Positions 1 through 57,726 of a DNA stretch of 64,000 nt are shown here, piece after piece. This stretch comes from Ovis canadensis. Taxonomy: Eukaryota > Chordata > Mammalia > Artiodactyla > Bovidae. The notes below the pieces were generated by a model that did not search any database, was not told the origin of the DNA, and saw nothing but the letters and a program-made list of their open reading frames with translations. How positions within the stretch are numbered: the first letter of the stretch is position 1; each line of letters starts with the position of its first letter. The stretch lies in contig NC_091251.1 in the NCBI RefSeq assembly GCF_042477335.2, forward strand, positions 31,822,501-31,886,500, written 5' to 3'. A program made the position numbers and the translations under genes.

Positions 1-820
1 TGTATTGATGTCTTCCATTAATAATGGGTATTTCTTGTGGCTGTTAGCTCTTCAGTTATTTCTTTTGTTCCATACTCCCTCACCTATCCTCTCCTTCTGG
101 GAGTCCAGTTACATGTATATTAGGTTATTTGATTTTATCCTGCAGATCTCAGGTGGTTTCCCCTCAATTCTTTTCCCTTTTTGTTTTTAGCTGTCGTCGG
201 GTTTCCTGATGCTTTTCTGTTAAACCCATCTGATGAAATCTTTATTTCTGATACAGTACTTTTAGCATTTCATTATATTTGTTAAGTTACCATGTTTCTG
301 CTTTTTCATTTTTCACGTGTATTGTCCACATTTTCCACTAGACTTTTTAAAGCATTTTCATCACAGTTATTTCAAAAATCCTATCTGTGGATTCTGACAT
401 GTTGGCCTCCACTAGATTTTTTTTTTTTCCAGCATTTTGCTTTTAGCCAGAGTTACTTTTAAAGATCCCAACTGATAATTCAACATCTGGGTCATTTCTC
501 ATTCTGCTGCTCTTGAACTTTTCTCTGTTACCATGGATCTTACTTTCTTGCTTTTGCACCTGTCGGTGTTTGATTGTATGCAGTGCATTTTGTATACAAA
601 ACAGGAGAGACTGAAGTAAGTATTACTTACCTTTAAAGTGGGGCATGCCCGTTTTTCTTTCAGCCACTTGAGTAGTGACTCAGTCAATCTAATGTTTATT
701 TGAACTAGATCTGGGCTCTTGCAGCTTTAGCTTGATTCAGCTCACCATTAGCTTCAAATATTTTGAACGCAGAATCAGAACTTTCCCTTCAGTAGGGCCT
801 ACTGAAAATAGGTTTTGGGC
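1..820 (-). mobile_element. old L1-like fragment, antisense
   Basis: T-rich sequence with phrases typical of the reverse complement of an old mammalian L1 3' region, such as CTCCTTCTGGGAGTCC and AACATCTGGGTCAT. No intact ORF. The family assignment is from memory and is tentative; it could instead be several fragments. Confidence 0.35.
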
Positions 821-979
821 ATGGGCAAGATCCCAGAGATCTGACTTTGCTTCATAGCTAAGGTGTCAGCTTTTGGAAAAGTGCGTGATCTTTCCTTTCT
901 AGCGGGAATTGTAGATAAACCGGCCGCTAACTTGGTCAGTAGGATAGGTGGCTGGGAAGGTATTTCTCTCAGTTCTTTT

Positions 980-1264
980 TTGTTTGTTTTCTTTTAGTTG
1001 ATTATTTTTAGCTGCACTGGGTCTTCTTTGCTATATGCAGGCTTTTCTCTAGTTTAGGTAGGCAGGGGCTACCTAATTGTGTACAGGCTTCTTATTGGGG
1101 TTGCTTCTTTTGTTGCACAGCGCGGGCTCTAACGGTGGGGTCAGTAGTTTCGGCACACGGTTTGGTTGCCCCATGGCACTTGGAATCTTCTCGGACCAGG
1201 GTTCAAAGCTGTGTCCCCTGCATTGGTAGACGGATTCTTAACCACAGGACCACCAGTGAAATCC
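980..1264 (-). mobile_element. CHR-type SINE (long form), antisense
   Basis: The reverse complement reads as a tRNA-Glu-derived cetartiodactyl SINE: head near 1264, body ending GCACTGGGTC in this orientation, T-rich tail at the left. Similar to the copies at 25375 and 40210. Confidence 0.7.
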
Positions 1265-1899
1265 TCTCAGTTTTACTGTGTGCCCCACCCTTTGTCTTTT
1301 CCAGAGGAGTGCCTGCATTGCCTGGGGGTTGGGTCTCAGCTCTCCTGCCTCCTGTCTCCCTCTTAGCCTTCAAGAGTATCTCTGGTGGATTTCTTAGCAT
1401 TCCTGCGTTGCCCCCTCATTTTGTGAGCATCTTGCACTTGGGAAAGCCTCCACTTACCTCAAGGGAAGGAGCGATCTCTCTCAACTCTTCTACTATACAT
1501 ACCCTGTCCCACTTTTGGTCTACTACCTCCCTATACTTTTTTTTTAAGATCCAAGAGGTAAGATTGGTAGGTGGGTGCAGCTCTCTCTGTGAATTTGAGT
1601 CCTCTAGATTCTATTGTCATGCCAGCCTCAACGGGACTGTTACCTTTTTTGTTAAATTCAACTGCCTTCTCTTTATTCCCCAATGATGGATTTGTCTTCC
1701 TGGCATAGGAATATAAGCAGCCATGTATCTCCTCCTATGAAGGACTTAGCGCTTTCTGGAGGTTGGTTCAGTTAGATTTATGTCCTCAGCTCTCTGATGA
1801 ATTAAAAATATGTTTGATTTTCAAGCTAATCTAGCCTTTGGCTCTTGTGGTTTTCTACATCCAGATGAGTGAAATCCAGGAATGGGAGCTTTAAAAAAT

Positions 1900-2350
1900 G
1901 GTTTCATCCACATATTTTTAAAATAGTTTTTAAAATTAAAACTACATGGATAATAAAAAGCTAAATTTTACAGAATGGTGAACAATGAAAAGGGAATTAC
2001 CTTTCCGTTATAGTCCTCTCTACACCCTCTGCAGAGACAAACATCATTACCAGTTTCATGTGATAATTTCTCAAAATTACATTTTCAAAAAGTATGCATA
2101 TCCCTCCCCTTTTTAAATTTTGGCTGCACCACACGGCATGTGGAATCTCACTTCCCTGATCAGGGATAGAACCTGCCCCCCCTGCAGTGGATGCTCGGAG
2201 TCAAACCACTGAGCTTCCACGGAAGATCCCCCTGCCTCCCACTTGTTTAAACGCACATAGAACCACACTATATCTTCTACATTTTGCTTTTTTTTCCCCA
2301 TTTAACTGTTTCACCATCTTATAGTTCTTTACAAGCTGCATAGTATACTT
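1900..2350 (-). mobile_element. old L1 3'-end fragment, antisense, split by a SINE
   Basis: AT-rich sequence of the kind seen in reversed old L1 3' ends, interrupted at 2111-2232 by a CHR SINE. Tentative. Confidence 0.35.
2111..2232 (-). mobile_element. CHR-type SINE (short form), antisense
   Basis: TTTTGGCTGCACCACACGGC at one end and a head ending near GGAAGATCCCC at the other match the short tRNA-Glu-derived SINE pattern in reverse. Confidence 0.6.
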
Positions 2351-2464
2351 GTTTCTTGCCACTCTGTACTGCATGCCAGACCCTAGTTCCCCAACCAGAG
2401 ATCAAACCTACACCTCCTGTGTTGGAAGTGCGGAGTCCTAACCACCTGACTACCAGGGAAATAC
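2350..2464 (-). mobile_element. CHR-type SINE (short form), antisense, diverged
   Basis: GTTCCCCAACCAGAGATCAA and ACTACCAGGGAAATACC match the reversed SINE head with several changes. Confidence 0.5.
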
Positions 2465-2469
2465 CAGGA

Positions 2470-3520
2470 GTGGCATGTTTAAAATGCTTCAAGAAGCTCC
2501 TGGAGCTTCAGATTACTTCAAGGTGTTCCCCATGCTGAAGTTAGTGGTATGGGTTTGGGGAAGATTGAATACTGCGAAAGAGGTATGAGGTGCTGGAGAG
2601 TTGCCTGGCAGGTAGTGTCAGAACAAAGTTGGTTTGTAGACCCCACATATCGAACTATGTAAAATGTAGAAACTCAATTGCAACTCTTTTATACATATAT
2701 TGGGGATGTTAAAAAGTTACTGATGCCTGATTCTTCTCTTGTCTCATCAACTCTATCATGGGAAAAAAAAAAAGAAAAATTTCATTTTGTTTGTAATGCC
2801 TTACCCATGTATATGACTTGAATGATCCTGGTAAACAAGATTACATCCAAGGATGGTTTTCTAAGGGAAATGAAGACTTTCATGTTACATAAGAAGCATT
2901 GTCTATGTGACTCTGGGATCTTCCCTTGAAAATGTTACCCGTTTTGAAATTTTTCTAATTATCTATCTAATTAGCACATTAGATTTAGTTACTGACATTT
3001 GAGAAACCAACATTCTTTCTCATGAAAAAGGCCCTTGCACAGAAAGTGCTCGCTCTTCTAATCTCTGGGGTCAAAGAAGAGATTCTTAAACATGTAATAA
3101 TGACTTCTCCTTACTTAATAACAAAGTCACACAAAAAAGTTATTTACTTCCCACAGGGCCCCTTTCGGGGAGATTTTATATGTTGGGGGGTATGCTTATG
3201 GGTTTTGCACATCTTCCCTGAGGCTCCCCATGTCAGTAATTGTGCTGTGCACGCCATTGCTTTGAAAGTTAGGAATGCAGTCATCTTTCTGAGACATCTA
3301 TATCTCTTTCCCTGATTCCCGCATATCCAATTCTACACCATAGGAAATTCGTTTTGCCTCGTAAAATTCTTCAGAATGCGTTTACCTTTTCTCCATTTCT
3401 TTTTCCCATCACTCCAGTCTAGGCGAACTGTTTTCTTTCTTTTGCAGTATCCTTTAGTCACCTCTAGATGATCGATTCTTGTTCTCCTCTCAATTCATTC
3501 TCTACTTGTTAACTAATATA
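2470..3520. other. intergenic, no feature recognised
   Basis: AT-rich sequence with scattered short open frames, the longest 97 codons at 3022-3315. None shows a recognisable protein or splice context. Confidence 0.4.
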
Positions 3521-4600
3521 AACTCATCAAATGTTAATTCTGACTATATCACTCATTGCTCAAAACTCTCTAGTGCCTTCCCAATGTCCTTAGAATGAAA
3601 TCCCTCCCATGACCCCTGTGGATCTGCACCACCAGTCTCTCCTGTTGTTCAGTCGCTGAGTAGGTCATGACTAAGTTGTGTCCAGCTCTTTGTGACCCCA
3701 TGGACTGCAGCATGGCAGACTCCTCTGTCCTCCACTGTTTCCCAGAGTTTGCTTAAATTCATGTCCATTGAGTCGGTGATGCTATCTAACCATCTCATCC
3801 TCTGCTGACCCCTTCTCCTTTTGCCTTTGATATTTCTCAGCATCAGGGTCTTTTCCAATGACTTGGCTCTTTGTATCAGGTGGCCAAAGTATATTGTCAC
3901 CCTACTTGTTTAACTTATATGCATAATCTCAGTTCAGTGCAGATACATGCATAATACATCAGGTGAAATGCCAGGCTGGATGAATCACAAGCTGGGATCA
4001 TGGTTGCTGGGAGAACTATCAACAACCTCAGATGTGTAGATGATAACACTTGAATGGCAGAAAGTGAAGAGGATCTAAAAAGCCTCTTGATGTGGGTGAA
4101 AGAGGAGAGAGAAAAAGCTGGCTTGAAATCAACATTCAAAAAACTAAGATCATGGCATCCAGTCCCATTTCTTCATGGCAAATCGAAGGGGAAAAAGTGG
4201 AAGCAGTGACAGATTTTTTCTTGGGCTCCAAAATCACTGCGGAGGTGACTGCAGCCGTGAAATTAGGTCTTTCCTACCTCTCCACCGATTGGAACCAACT
4301 CCTCCCCCTTCCTCTTTCCATCTGTGCTGGTCTTCCTGTGCTACAAACTGGCCAAGCTTCTTCCATCCTCAGGGCCTTTGCACAAGCTTTTCCTTTGCCT
4401 TAGAATTCTTTCCTGGCCTACCCACTTCCTCATCCCTCTTCCCCAAGTTAATGCCTTATCCTTTAGGTTTCATTTTAAACGTATCTTACCCAGGGAAACT
4501 TCCCTGTCTAAACAAGTGTACAATGGATCTCCCTGTTATTTACTTTCACTGTTTCTCCTCAGCATTTATCCCAATTCTAATTATACAGTTACGTTGCTGT
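3520..4600 (+). mobile_element. L2 LINE 3' part, split by BovB
   Basis: The left part (to 3643) has the L2 run GCTCAAAACTCTCTAGTG through GATCTGCACC. The right part resumes at 4265 with CTACCTCTCC and continues through CAGGGCCTTTGCACAAGC. The two halves are continuous in the L2 order once the BovB at 3644-4264 is removed. Confidence 0.6.
3644..4264 (-). mobile_element. BovB LINE fragment with 5' inversion
   Basis: 3644-3893 is the BovB 3' end in antisense. 3894-4264 is an upstream BovB segment (reverse-transcriptase end and beyond) in sense. Read on the minus strand this is an inverted 5' piece joined to a sense 3' piece, the product expected from twin priming, with the consensus in between missing. 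Imperfect flanking repeats (AGTCTCTCCT and GGTCTTTCCT) bound it. The copy is full of stops. Confidence 0.75.
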
Positions 4601-4601
4601 T

Positions 4602-4732
4602 TTAGGTTTTATCTTTTGGCTGTGCTGCACTGCTACACTACACATAGGATCTCAGTTCCTCAACCAGGCATCGAACCTGTGTCCCCTGCATTGGCAGTGC
4701 AGTCTTAACTACTGGACCATGATGGAAGTCCC
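4602..4732 (-). mobile_element. CHR-type SINE (short form), antisense
   Basis: CTTTTGGCTGTGCTGCACTG at the left and GACCATGATGGAAGTCCC at the head on the right. Confidence 0.65.
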
Positions 4733-4769
4733 TTATGTTGTTCCTTTAATTTTCTCTATTATTGGAATA

Positions 4770-5500
4770 TCCATTTCATGTAAAATTTAAATAGTAACAG
4801 GGTATACCCTTCCCTGTCTCTGCTACCGATTTCTCCTCCTTACAAGTACTTAGTTTTAGCATTTTGAATATCCTTTCAGAGATATTTTGAGTATATAAGC
4901 AATGATGTACATAATATTCCTCTTTATTTTTGCCTTCTCTTTTATGAACACAGATCTTATGTACATTTTTCCACACTTTGTTTTTATCTGTTACTAATAT
5001 ATTGTGGCAATCTTTTATATCACTGTGTAAATAGTTTATTTTTCATGTACCATATGGTATGGGCACATCATAATTTCTTTAACCTCAATTATTAGGCATT
5101 TAGGTTGTTTTCATGCTTTGGTTATTAGAAACAATGCTGCATTGAATAACTTTGTATTTAAGGCCATTTCCCACATTTATACCTATAGTATATATTCCTA
5201 GAATTAAAGAAATTAAAGGTTATGTGCATTTTTAATTTGGGAAATAATTCCCAAACTGCTGTCAACGGAGGCTGTAACAATTCACATTCTCTCTAGCTGC
5301 AGAGGAAGAATGCATGTTTACTCATAACTCAGTGAAAATTTTGTTCTCTGCCAATGTAAGAGGTAGAAAGTATCTCTTGGAACCTTTAATTTGCATGTTT
5401 TCTCTTCCTTGCAAAGTTATATTTTCATATGTTTAAGACGCATTTGTATTTCTTCTTTAGTGAACTGTTTCTTCATAAACTTTGTTTATGTTATTATTTA
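4770..5500 (-). mobile_element. old L1 3'-end fragment, antisense
   Basis: Contains the reversed L1 3' pattern: GGCATTTAGGTTGTTTTCAT, then AACAATGCTGCATTGAATAA, then phrases such as CCCAAACTGCTGTC. Family not resolved. Confidence 0.5.
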
Positions 5501-5529
5501 ATGTGTGACTTCCTCACTACACTCTAAGG

Positions 5530-5720
5530 CAGGGGTCCCCAACCTCTGGGATCTAATGTCTGATAATCTACGGTACAGCTGATGTAATAATTGAAGTGAA
5601 GTACACAATAAATGTAATGCTCTCGAATCATCCCCAAACCATCCCCCCTACACTGGTTGTGTGGAAAAAATTGTGTTCTATGAAACAGATTCTTGGTGCC
5701 AAAAAGGTTGGAGACTAGTG
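5530..5720 (+). mobile_element. non-autonomous hAT DNA transposon
   Basis: 191 bp bounded by terminal inverted repeats, CAGGGGTCCCCAACC at the left and GGTTGGAGACTAGTG at the right. It is flanked by a perfect 8-bp duplication CTCTAAGG (5522-5529 and 5721-5728). The 8-bp duplication is the hAT signature. The interior has no transposase. Confidence 0.8.
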
Positions 5721-5729
5721 CTCTAAGGT

Positions 5730-6350
5730 CAGGGATCCCCTGTAATTTGCTCATCACATAGCTCTTGGTACTGGAATGAATGAAGCTCAAAGAAATTACT
5801 GGCTCATGTTAAGCAGTAGCCAAATTTAGAACTCATGTTTGACTCCACAGCCCACGTGTTTTCACAATCACCCCGTGGAAAGACGAAGCATTTAATTCAC
5901 CACACCAGGGGCTAGAAAGGTAATGGAAAACGGCCAAGTGTGCCGGGAAGCCAGACCTGTGGCAGAACGGTGAACGAATGCTACCTACGGTAGCAGCCAA
6001 TTTTCAGACCTGTTTTACCATCAAGCAGGACTGCACAGCTATTGTCGGATCTTTATTTACTCCGAGGCTAGATTTCTGGCTTTCTTAAGAAATCTCCTAA
6101 TTTTTAAGTTTCCGATCAATACAAGACTGCATTCAAATACAGCCCACCGGCAGGATTTGCAACCTCTAGCGTAAACAGAAGTGGGAGGCTGACGAGGCGG
6201 GTAATACCTTAGCTGGATATAGACAGCCAAGAAAACTACGAATTTTTATGTAAGGCGAAAATGAGATTCTCAGCCATAGGGTCTGTAGGGTTTGGGCTTG
6301 GAAGCCGGGACTCCCAGAAGGCGGCTTGAAATAAACGCTGGGTGGCGTCA
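5730..6350. other. intergenic upstream of BBS4, no feature recognised
   Basis: Unique-looking sequence that rises in GC toward the promoter. No exon, repeat or RNA gene recognised. Confidence 0.4.
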
Positions 6351-6641
6351 CAGCTGGGCAGGGCCAGGAGTGGCTGTACCCAGCGCTGTCGGGGGTTTCT
6401 CAAGGAACGCCCACACAAGGGCGTGAGGCAGTAGGGGCTGGCCGGGAAGAAGGCGACGGCTGGCTGCGCATTCCCTCACCGGCTCCTTTAGAGCCAAGTG
6501 GACCGCACGAAAGCACTCGACCCGTTCCGACAGTGTAGAAGATCCTCAACCTCCCAGGCAAACCCTTCCGCTCGGCGATCTACTTCTTTCCCTGTTCAGG
6601 CCCCTCCCCTCTTCCCCAGTCCTCCGAGTTCCGTTTGCCTG

Positions 6642-6655
6642 GTTGTCTGGGAAAC
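6642..6655 (+). promoter_or_regulatory. candidate X-box (RFX site)
   Basis: GTTGTCTGGGAAAC is an imperfect inverted repeat of two six-base halves with a 2-bp spacer. It differs from the palindromic X-box GTTGCC-NN-GGCAAC at one base in each half. It lies 39 bp upstream of the ATG. RFX factors drive many ciliary genes through X-boxes; use here is inferred. Confidence 0.4.
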
Positions 6656-6660
6656 CGGCA

Positions 6661-6668
6661 ACTTCCGG
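6661..6668 (-). promoter_or_regulatory. ETS-family motif
   Basis: ACTTCCGG, the reverse complement of CCGGAAGT, the core bound by GABP/ELK-type ETS factors. Common in CpG-island promoters; lies 26 bp before the start codon. Confidence 0.4.
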
Positions 6669-6693
6669 CCTCGCAGCGGTGGGCGGAGCTAAG

Positions 6694-52538
<45,845 letters not shown>

Positions 52539-53164
52539 GTGTAGGATGACCCCAGAGCTGGGCTTGCTTTGGCGAGGACCCACCAGATTAGGAAAGGTCC
52601 CATGACACAGGCAGCGTGGCGGCCGGCACGTACGAGAACGTGTTATGATGATCACCAGGAGCCGGAAGCCTTCACACCCCCTGGCTGCCCCATGAGCTAC
52701 GAAAGGACTTAACCTCCTGCTGCCTGAGCCCTTTGTGGAAGAACAGTCTGGGACAGACCTCTGCCGTCATGATAGAGTCTTGGCTAGCTGAGGTGATTCT
52801 TGGGCTGTGTGGTAGGTATATTGGCCACCAAGGCAACCACAAATCTTGAATTAATAATCCAGTTCTAATAGTAGAAATTTATAAGATGAAAAAAAAGCTT
52901 TTTAAATTGTGGCCCAGTCTATTCAGTATCTCAGCTGCACTTGCCCAGAAGAATCCAGAAAAAGTCCCTATAGCTTGTTCCGGAGTGAGGTCAGAGTGCA
53001 GAGCCAGATCATGTCAGTATGAAAAGAGAGAAAGGGCTGGTCTGGTATCAGCACCAAGGATTGGGGGAAAAAAAAGGAGGAGCTTCTTAAATGAGGAGGT
53101 TTTAGACATTCAGTGATACCACTGACCAGATGCTAGTAATACATTATCTATATATCCTTTTCAG

Positions 53165-53170
53165 AATAAA
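53165..53170 (+). terminator. BBS4: BBS4 polyadenylation signal, proximal
   Basis: AATAAA 627 nt after the stop codon. Confidence 0.6.
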
Positions 53171-53222
53171 GATTATGTATCATCCCTTTGGGAAAAGTTG
53201 TTACTAATGTGTAAGGGATCAC

Positions 53223-53228
53223 AATAAA
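53223..53228 (+). terminator. BBS4: BBS4 polyadenylation signal, distal
   Basis: AATAAA followed about 25-30 nt later by T/G-rich sequence. It could be used instead of, or as well as, the signal at 53165. Confidence 0.6.
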
Positions 53229-53639
53229 ATGTTTCTGGAAGAACCTTGTATCTGCCCAGTCTTAGGGCTTCTGGATTTCTAGTTTCTCTCTCTGTTAAGA
53301 AAGGAGCTATTCTGATTTCTAGTATGGTTGTTACTCATGTCATCACAGTTAGAAAAATGAGGCTACATACACAGATATAGACATGGTTTTAGATGGCTCA
53401 GATTAGAGGCAAGAACGAACTAGCAATGGGAAAAGTGCCCTTCTTACTGATTAATGTTAGTACAAAACAAAGTAGAAGTCTGGAGTGTATGATTACAATG
53501 ATTATTTTGTTCTTAAGGAAAAAAATCACCATTGTCTGATAGTAGAGTGGCTCACAATGGACCAGTCCTCCCGCAGACAACAAATAGTAACCAGTAGGTA
53601 AAGTTTAATTTTTAAAAAATACCTAACTGTTCCAAATAA

Positions 53640-56484
53640 AAATTATTATATATGAGGCTTAATATATATAAAGATTTTTATATTTTACATGAGATGATAC
53701 AAAAGTAATTCTAAATAGTTTGTAAAAAATTAACACTGTATATATTACAATCCTTAGAGCAGCCATTTGAAAGAAGCATAGCTCAAAAGACAGTAGAGAA
53801 GGGGGAAAAAGAACAAAGAGAAAACAAATAGCAAACTGTCAATCCAGTCATATCAATAAATGTAACGACTTAAAAATGTAACTGGGCTAAACAGTTAAAA
53901 AGCAGAGAATGATAAAAAAAAACCTCATACTATATTAATGTCAGATAAAGTAGAGTTCAAAGTAGAGTTCAAAGTCAGAGGTGTTACTAGAAATAGGGGC
54001 ATTTCATAATGATAAAAAGTCAGTTCAGTAGAAAAACAATCATAAACATGTATGTACCTAACGTTACTTCACAATACATTAAGTAAAAAGTGACAGAATT
54101 AAATCCATATACTTGCATGTTAGCAGTTTTTCTTTTAGCATTTAATAGACAAGAAGTGTAAAAGAACATATTGGCCAGCTTGACCTAATTAAACACTATA
54201 AGCAGTAACTGTAGAAAATACATTCTCTGCAAGTACACACAGTACGTTAAGCAAGACAGACCAAATGCTGGGCCGTAAAATAAGTCTCAAGTCAATAGAT
54301 TGTAATTTACAGAATATGTTCTCAATACACAGTGTAATTACATTAGAAATTAAAAGGAACATATCTATTACAGAAAACAACATGTGGAAATTAAACATAT
54401 GCTTGAAATGACTCATAAGGAAGAAATCAAAGAGAAAGTAGAAAATAGTTTGAACCGAATAATGAAAACAAAATTTGCAGAGTTCAGCTAGGAACTATGC
54501 TTACAAGGAAATTTACAGCTGTAAATGCTTCCATCGTAGCAAATGAAATTGTTCATAAAGGTTTCTACCTCAAGCTAAAAACACAGCAAAATAAACCCAT
54601 TTCAGGAATTATTAAAGAAAAATCTAAAAAGCCAAAAGTTTTACAAAAAAATGCATATGGCAGAAAGTTGAAAAATCCCTAGCTAAACTGATAAAAAAGA
54701 GACAAATTACCAAATCAAGAATGGAAGAAGGGATAGCATTATAAAGAGACTACAAGACATGAAAAAGAGAAAGGAATGTCACAATGACAATAAAACTGGC
54801 TACTTGGATGCAGCAGATCAAAACTGAAACAAGATGAAATGTAAAGCCTGAAGGCCTATCAAAGAGATTGAATCTGTAAATCAAAAGCTGCTCTGTAAGC
54901 AAACTCCTGGCTCAGATGATGTCACCAGTGGATTCTATTAGATCCAATCTTACAAAAATTTTTAGAAGACAGGATTGAGAACTTCCCATTACACCATAAA
55001 GAAAGATCTACAGATTGAGAATATAATTCTAGAAGAATAGATTCACAAAATACATCTGACAAAGAACTTATATCCAGAAAATATTAAAAAAACAAAACAA
55101 AACTCCAACTCAGTGATGAAAACTATTGGGTTGGTGAAAAAGTTCAAGTTTTCCTGTAAGATGTTATGGCCAACCCAAGAATAACCCAAACAACAACATA
55201 CACAACCCAACTGAAAAAAAAAAAAAGGCAAGAAATTTGGATACCTCACAAAGATATATGGCCATATATACTGACCACATATGAATGGCCAGTAAGCATG
55301 TGAAAACATGCCCATTGTCTATCATCAGGGAAGTACAAAGTGAAACCACAATGAAGTACCACTAGGGACACATCAGGTACACATCAAAATGGCTAAAATT
55401 AAACATAACTCCAAATGTTGGCAAGAACAAGAAGCAAACAGAATAGTCATCCACCATTGGTGGGAGTGTAAAATGGTCCATCCACTTTGGAGGAAGGTCT
55501 GTACCCATCCCATAATATATATATATATCCCAGCAATTCTACTCCAATGGAGTAGAATTTTTACTCGAAAGTAAACATGATTTTTACCCTAGAAAGAAAA
55601 ATGTCCACACAGACTTGATAACATTCATAAAAGTATTCACAATACTATGTAGCCATAAAAAGCAACAAACTACATACGACATAATCTCTGAATGAGAAGA
55701 GCTTTATACAGCTATGGTAATTAAAACTATGGTACTGGCACAAAAACAGAAATCTAGATTAGTGGGATAGGATAGAAAGCAAAGAAAGAAACCCATGCAC
55801 TTATGGCCAATTAATAACAAAGGAGGCAAGAATATACAGTGGAGACAGCATTCTCTTCAAGTGGTGCTGAGAAAACCGGACAGCTACATGTGAAAGAATG
55901 AAAACATTCTCTAACATGGTTATACAAAAATAAAACTCAAAATGGACTGAAGACCTATATGTAGGACTGAATACTATAAAATTTCTAGAGGAAAACATAA
56001 GCAGAACACTGATAAATTGCAGCAAGACCTTTTTAGATCTATCTCTAAAGTAATGGAAATAAACACGACCTAATTAAACTTAATGGCTTTTGCACAGCAA
56101 AGGAAACCATAAGAAGACAAAGAATGGGAGAAAGTATTTGCAGACAATGCAGCCAACAAGGGATTAATTTCCAGAATATACCAACAGCTCGATATTTTTT
56201 TAAAAATCTAAAAAATAGGCAGAAGACCTAAATAGACATTTCTCCAAAGAAGATGAACAGACGGCCAAAAGGCACATGAAAAGATTCTCAACATCACTAA
56301 TTAAGAGAAATGCAAATCAAAACTAAAATGAGGTATCAACTCACACCAGTCAGAATAGTATAATGTCAAAAAGTCTACAAGTAACAAATGCCGGTAAGGA
56401 TGTGGAGAAAAAGGAACACTTCCACACTGTCAGTGGGAATGCAAACTGGTGGAGCCACTATGGAGAACTGTATGGAGGTTCCTT
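53640..56484 (+). mobile_element. L1 ORF2 region, degenerate, left part
   Basis: AT-rich sense L1 remnant. The clearest part is 55780-56484, with AAATGCAAATCAAAACTAAA and GGATGTGGAGAAAAAGGAAC, the L1 ORF2 3' end. Reading frames are broken throughout. It continues at 60985 beyond the BovB. Confidence 0.7.
55126..55178 (+). mobile_element. short mariner-derived MITE
   Basis: 53 bp between TTGGGTTGGTGAAAAAGTTC and TATGGCCAACCCAA, the two ends of a mariner fused with almost no interior. TA precedes the left end. Confidence 0.8.
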
Positions 56485-57332
56485 TTCATGCTGTTCATGG
56501 GGTTCTCAAGGCAAGAATACTGAAGTGGTTTGCTATTCCCTTTCTCCAGCGGACCACGTTTTGTCAGAACTCTCTACCATGACCCATCCATCTCGGGTGG
56601 CCCTACATGGCATGGCTCATAAGTTTCATTGGGTTAGACAAGGCTGTGGTCCATGTGACCAGATTGGTTTTCTGTGATTGTGGTTTTCAGTCTGTCTGCC
56701 CTCTGATGGAGAAGGATAAGGCAGCTTATGGAAGCTTCCTGATGGGAGAGACTGACTCAGGGGAAAGTGGGGTGTTCTGATGGGTGGGGCCATGCTCAGA
56801 AAATCTTTAATCCAATTGTCTGTTGATGGGTGGGGCCAAACTACCTACCTTCATGCTGGAGGTAATGAAGATAATAGTGACCTCCTTCAAAAGGTCCCAT
56901 GCACAGACTGCTACACTCAGTGCCCCCAATCCTGCAGCAAGCCACCACTGACCCACGCCTCCACCAGAGACTCCTGGACACTCACGGGCAAGTCTGGGTC
57001 AGTCTCTCGTCACTGGGGTAACTGCTCCTCTCTCCTGGATCCTGGTTCATAACAGGTCCCGTTTGTGCCCTCCAAAAGTCTGTTTCCCTAGTCCTGTGTA
57101 AGTTTTGGCGGCTCTGTGGGGGGTGGTTAATGGCATGTGCGTTTCCCAGGGGCCCAGATAAGCCTGACCAAGACACCCTTGGCAACCTCGTCCGCCCCCC
57201 TCCAGAGCACGCAGGAGCTGAAAAGCCCCCAAGACGAGTGGAGGGCCCGCCTGCCTCCCTCCCTCTGCCCGCTTCCCGAAGCAGAGCCGGGGCGCACTTA
57301 ACAGTGTCAGCTATGACGGACTGCACAGAAGC

Positions 57333-57726
57333 GTGGCCAAGAGGAGCTACCCCTTGCCCAAGGTCGGGCAGCGGCCAAGAGGAGCTACCCCACGCCCAAG
57401 GTCAGGGGCGGCAGCAGAGAGGAGCAACCCCACGTCCAAGGAGTGGCGGCTGCATGGGTGCAAGAGGACCGAGAGGAGCTACTCCACGTTCAAGGTCACG
57501 AGGGGTGGCCGTAAGGAGAAACCCCACATCCGAGGTCGGGGCGGTGGCCGAGATGAGCTACCCCATGCCCAAGGTCAGGGGCGGTGGCAGAGAGGAGCAA
57601 CCCCACGTCCAAGGAGTGGCGGCTACGTGGGCGCAGGAGGGCCGAGAGGAGCAACCCCATGTCCAGGGTAAGGAGCAGCGGCTGCACTTTGCTGGAGCAG
57701 CTGTGAAGAGTACCCCACATCCAAGG
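57333..57726 (+). repeat. GC-rich tandem repeat in the BovB 5' region
   Basis: About eight imperfect units of about 38-54 bp sharing the core GAGGAGCAACCCCACGTCCA. Longer units carry an extra GGCGGCTGC-type stretch. An open frame at 57130-57729 (199 codons; Arg/Pro/Gly-rich) runs through the whole array. Confidence 0.85.

Larger units (their letters stand above)
52539..53250 (+). other. BBS4: BBS4 3' UTR
   Basis: Unique sequence without recognised repeats runs from the stop codon to two AATAAA hexamers at 53165 and 53223. The end is placed about 20 nt past the second signal by inference. Confidence 0.7.

Noticed and set aside
1135-1686. 183-codon frame upstream of BBS4
   Set aside because: Its start lies in an antisense CHR SINE; no similarity, splice sites or promoter support.
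3022-3315. 97-codon frame with a lysine-rich start
   Set aside because: No recognisable domain, no promoter or splice context, AT-rich intergenic sequence.
57333-57726. Regular repeats suggesting a CRISPR array
   Set aside because: Adjacent imperfect units without unique spacers, inside a mammalian BovB.
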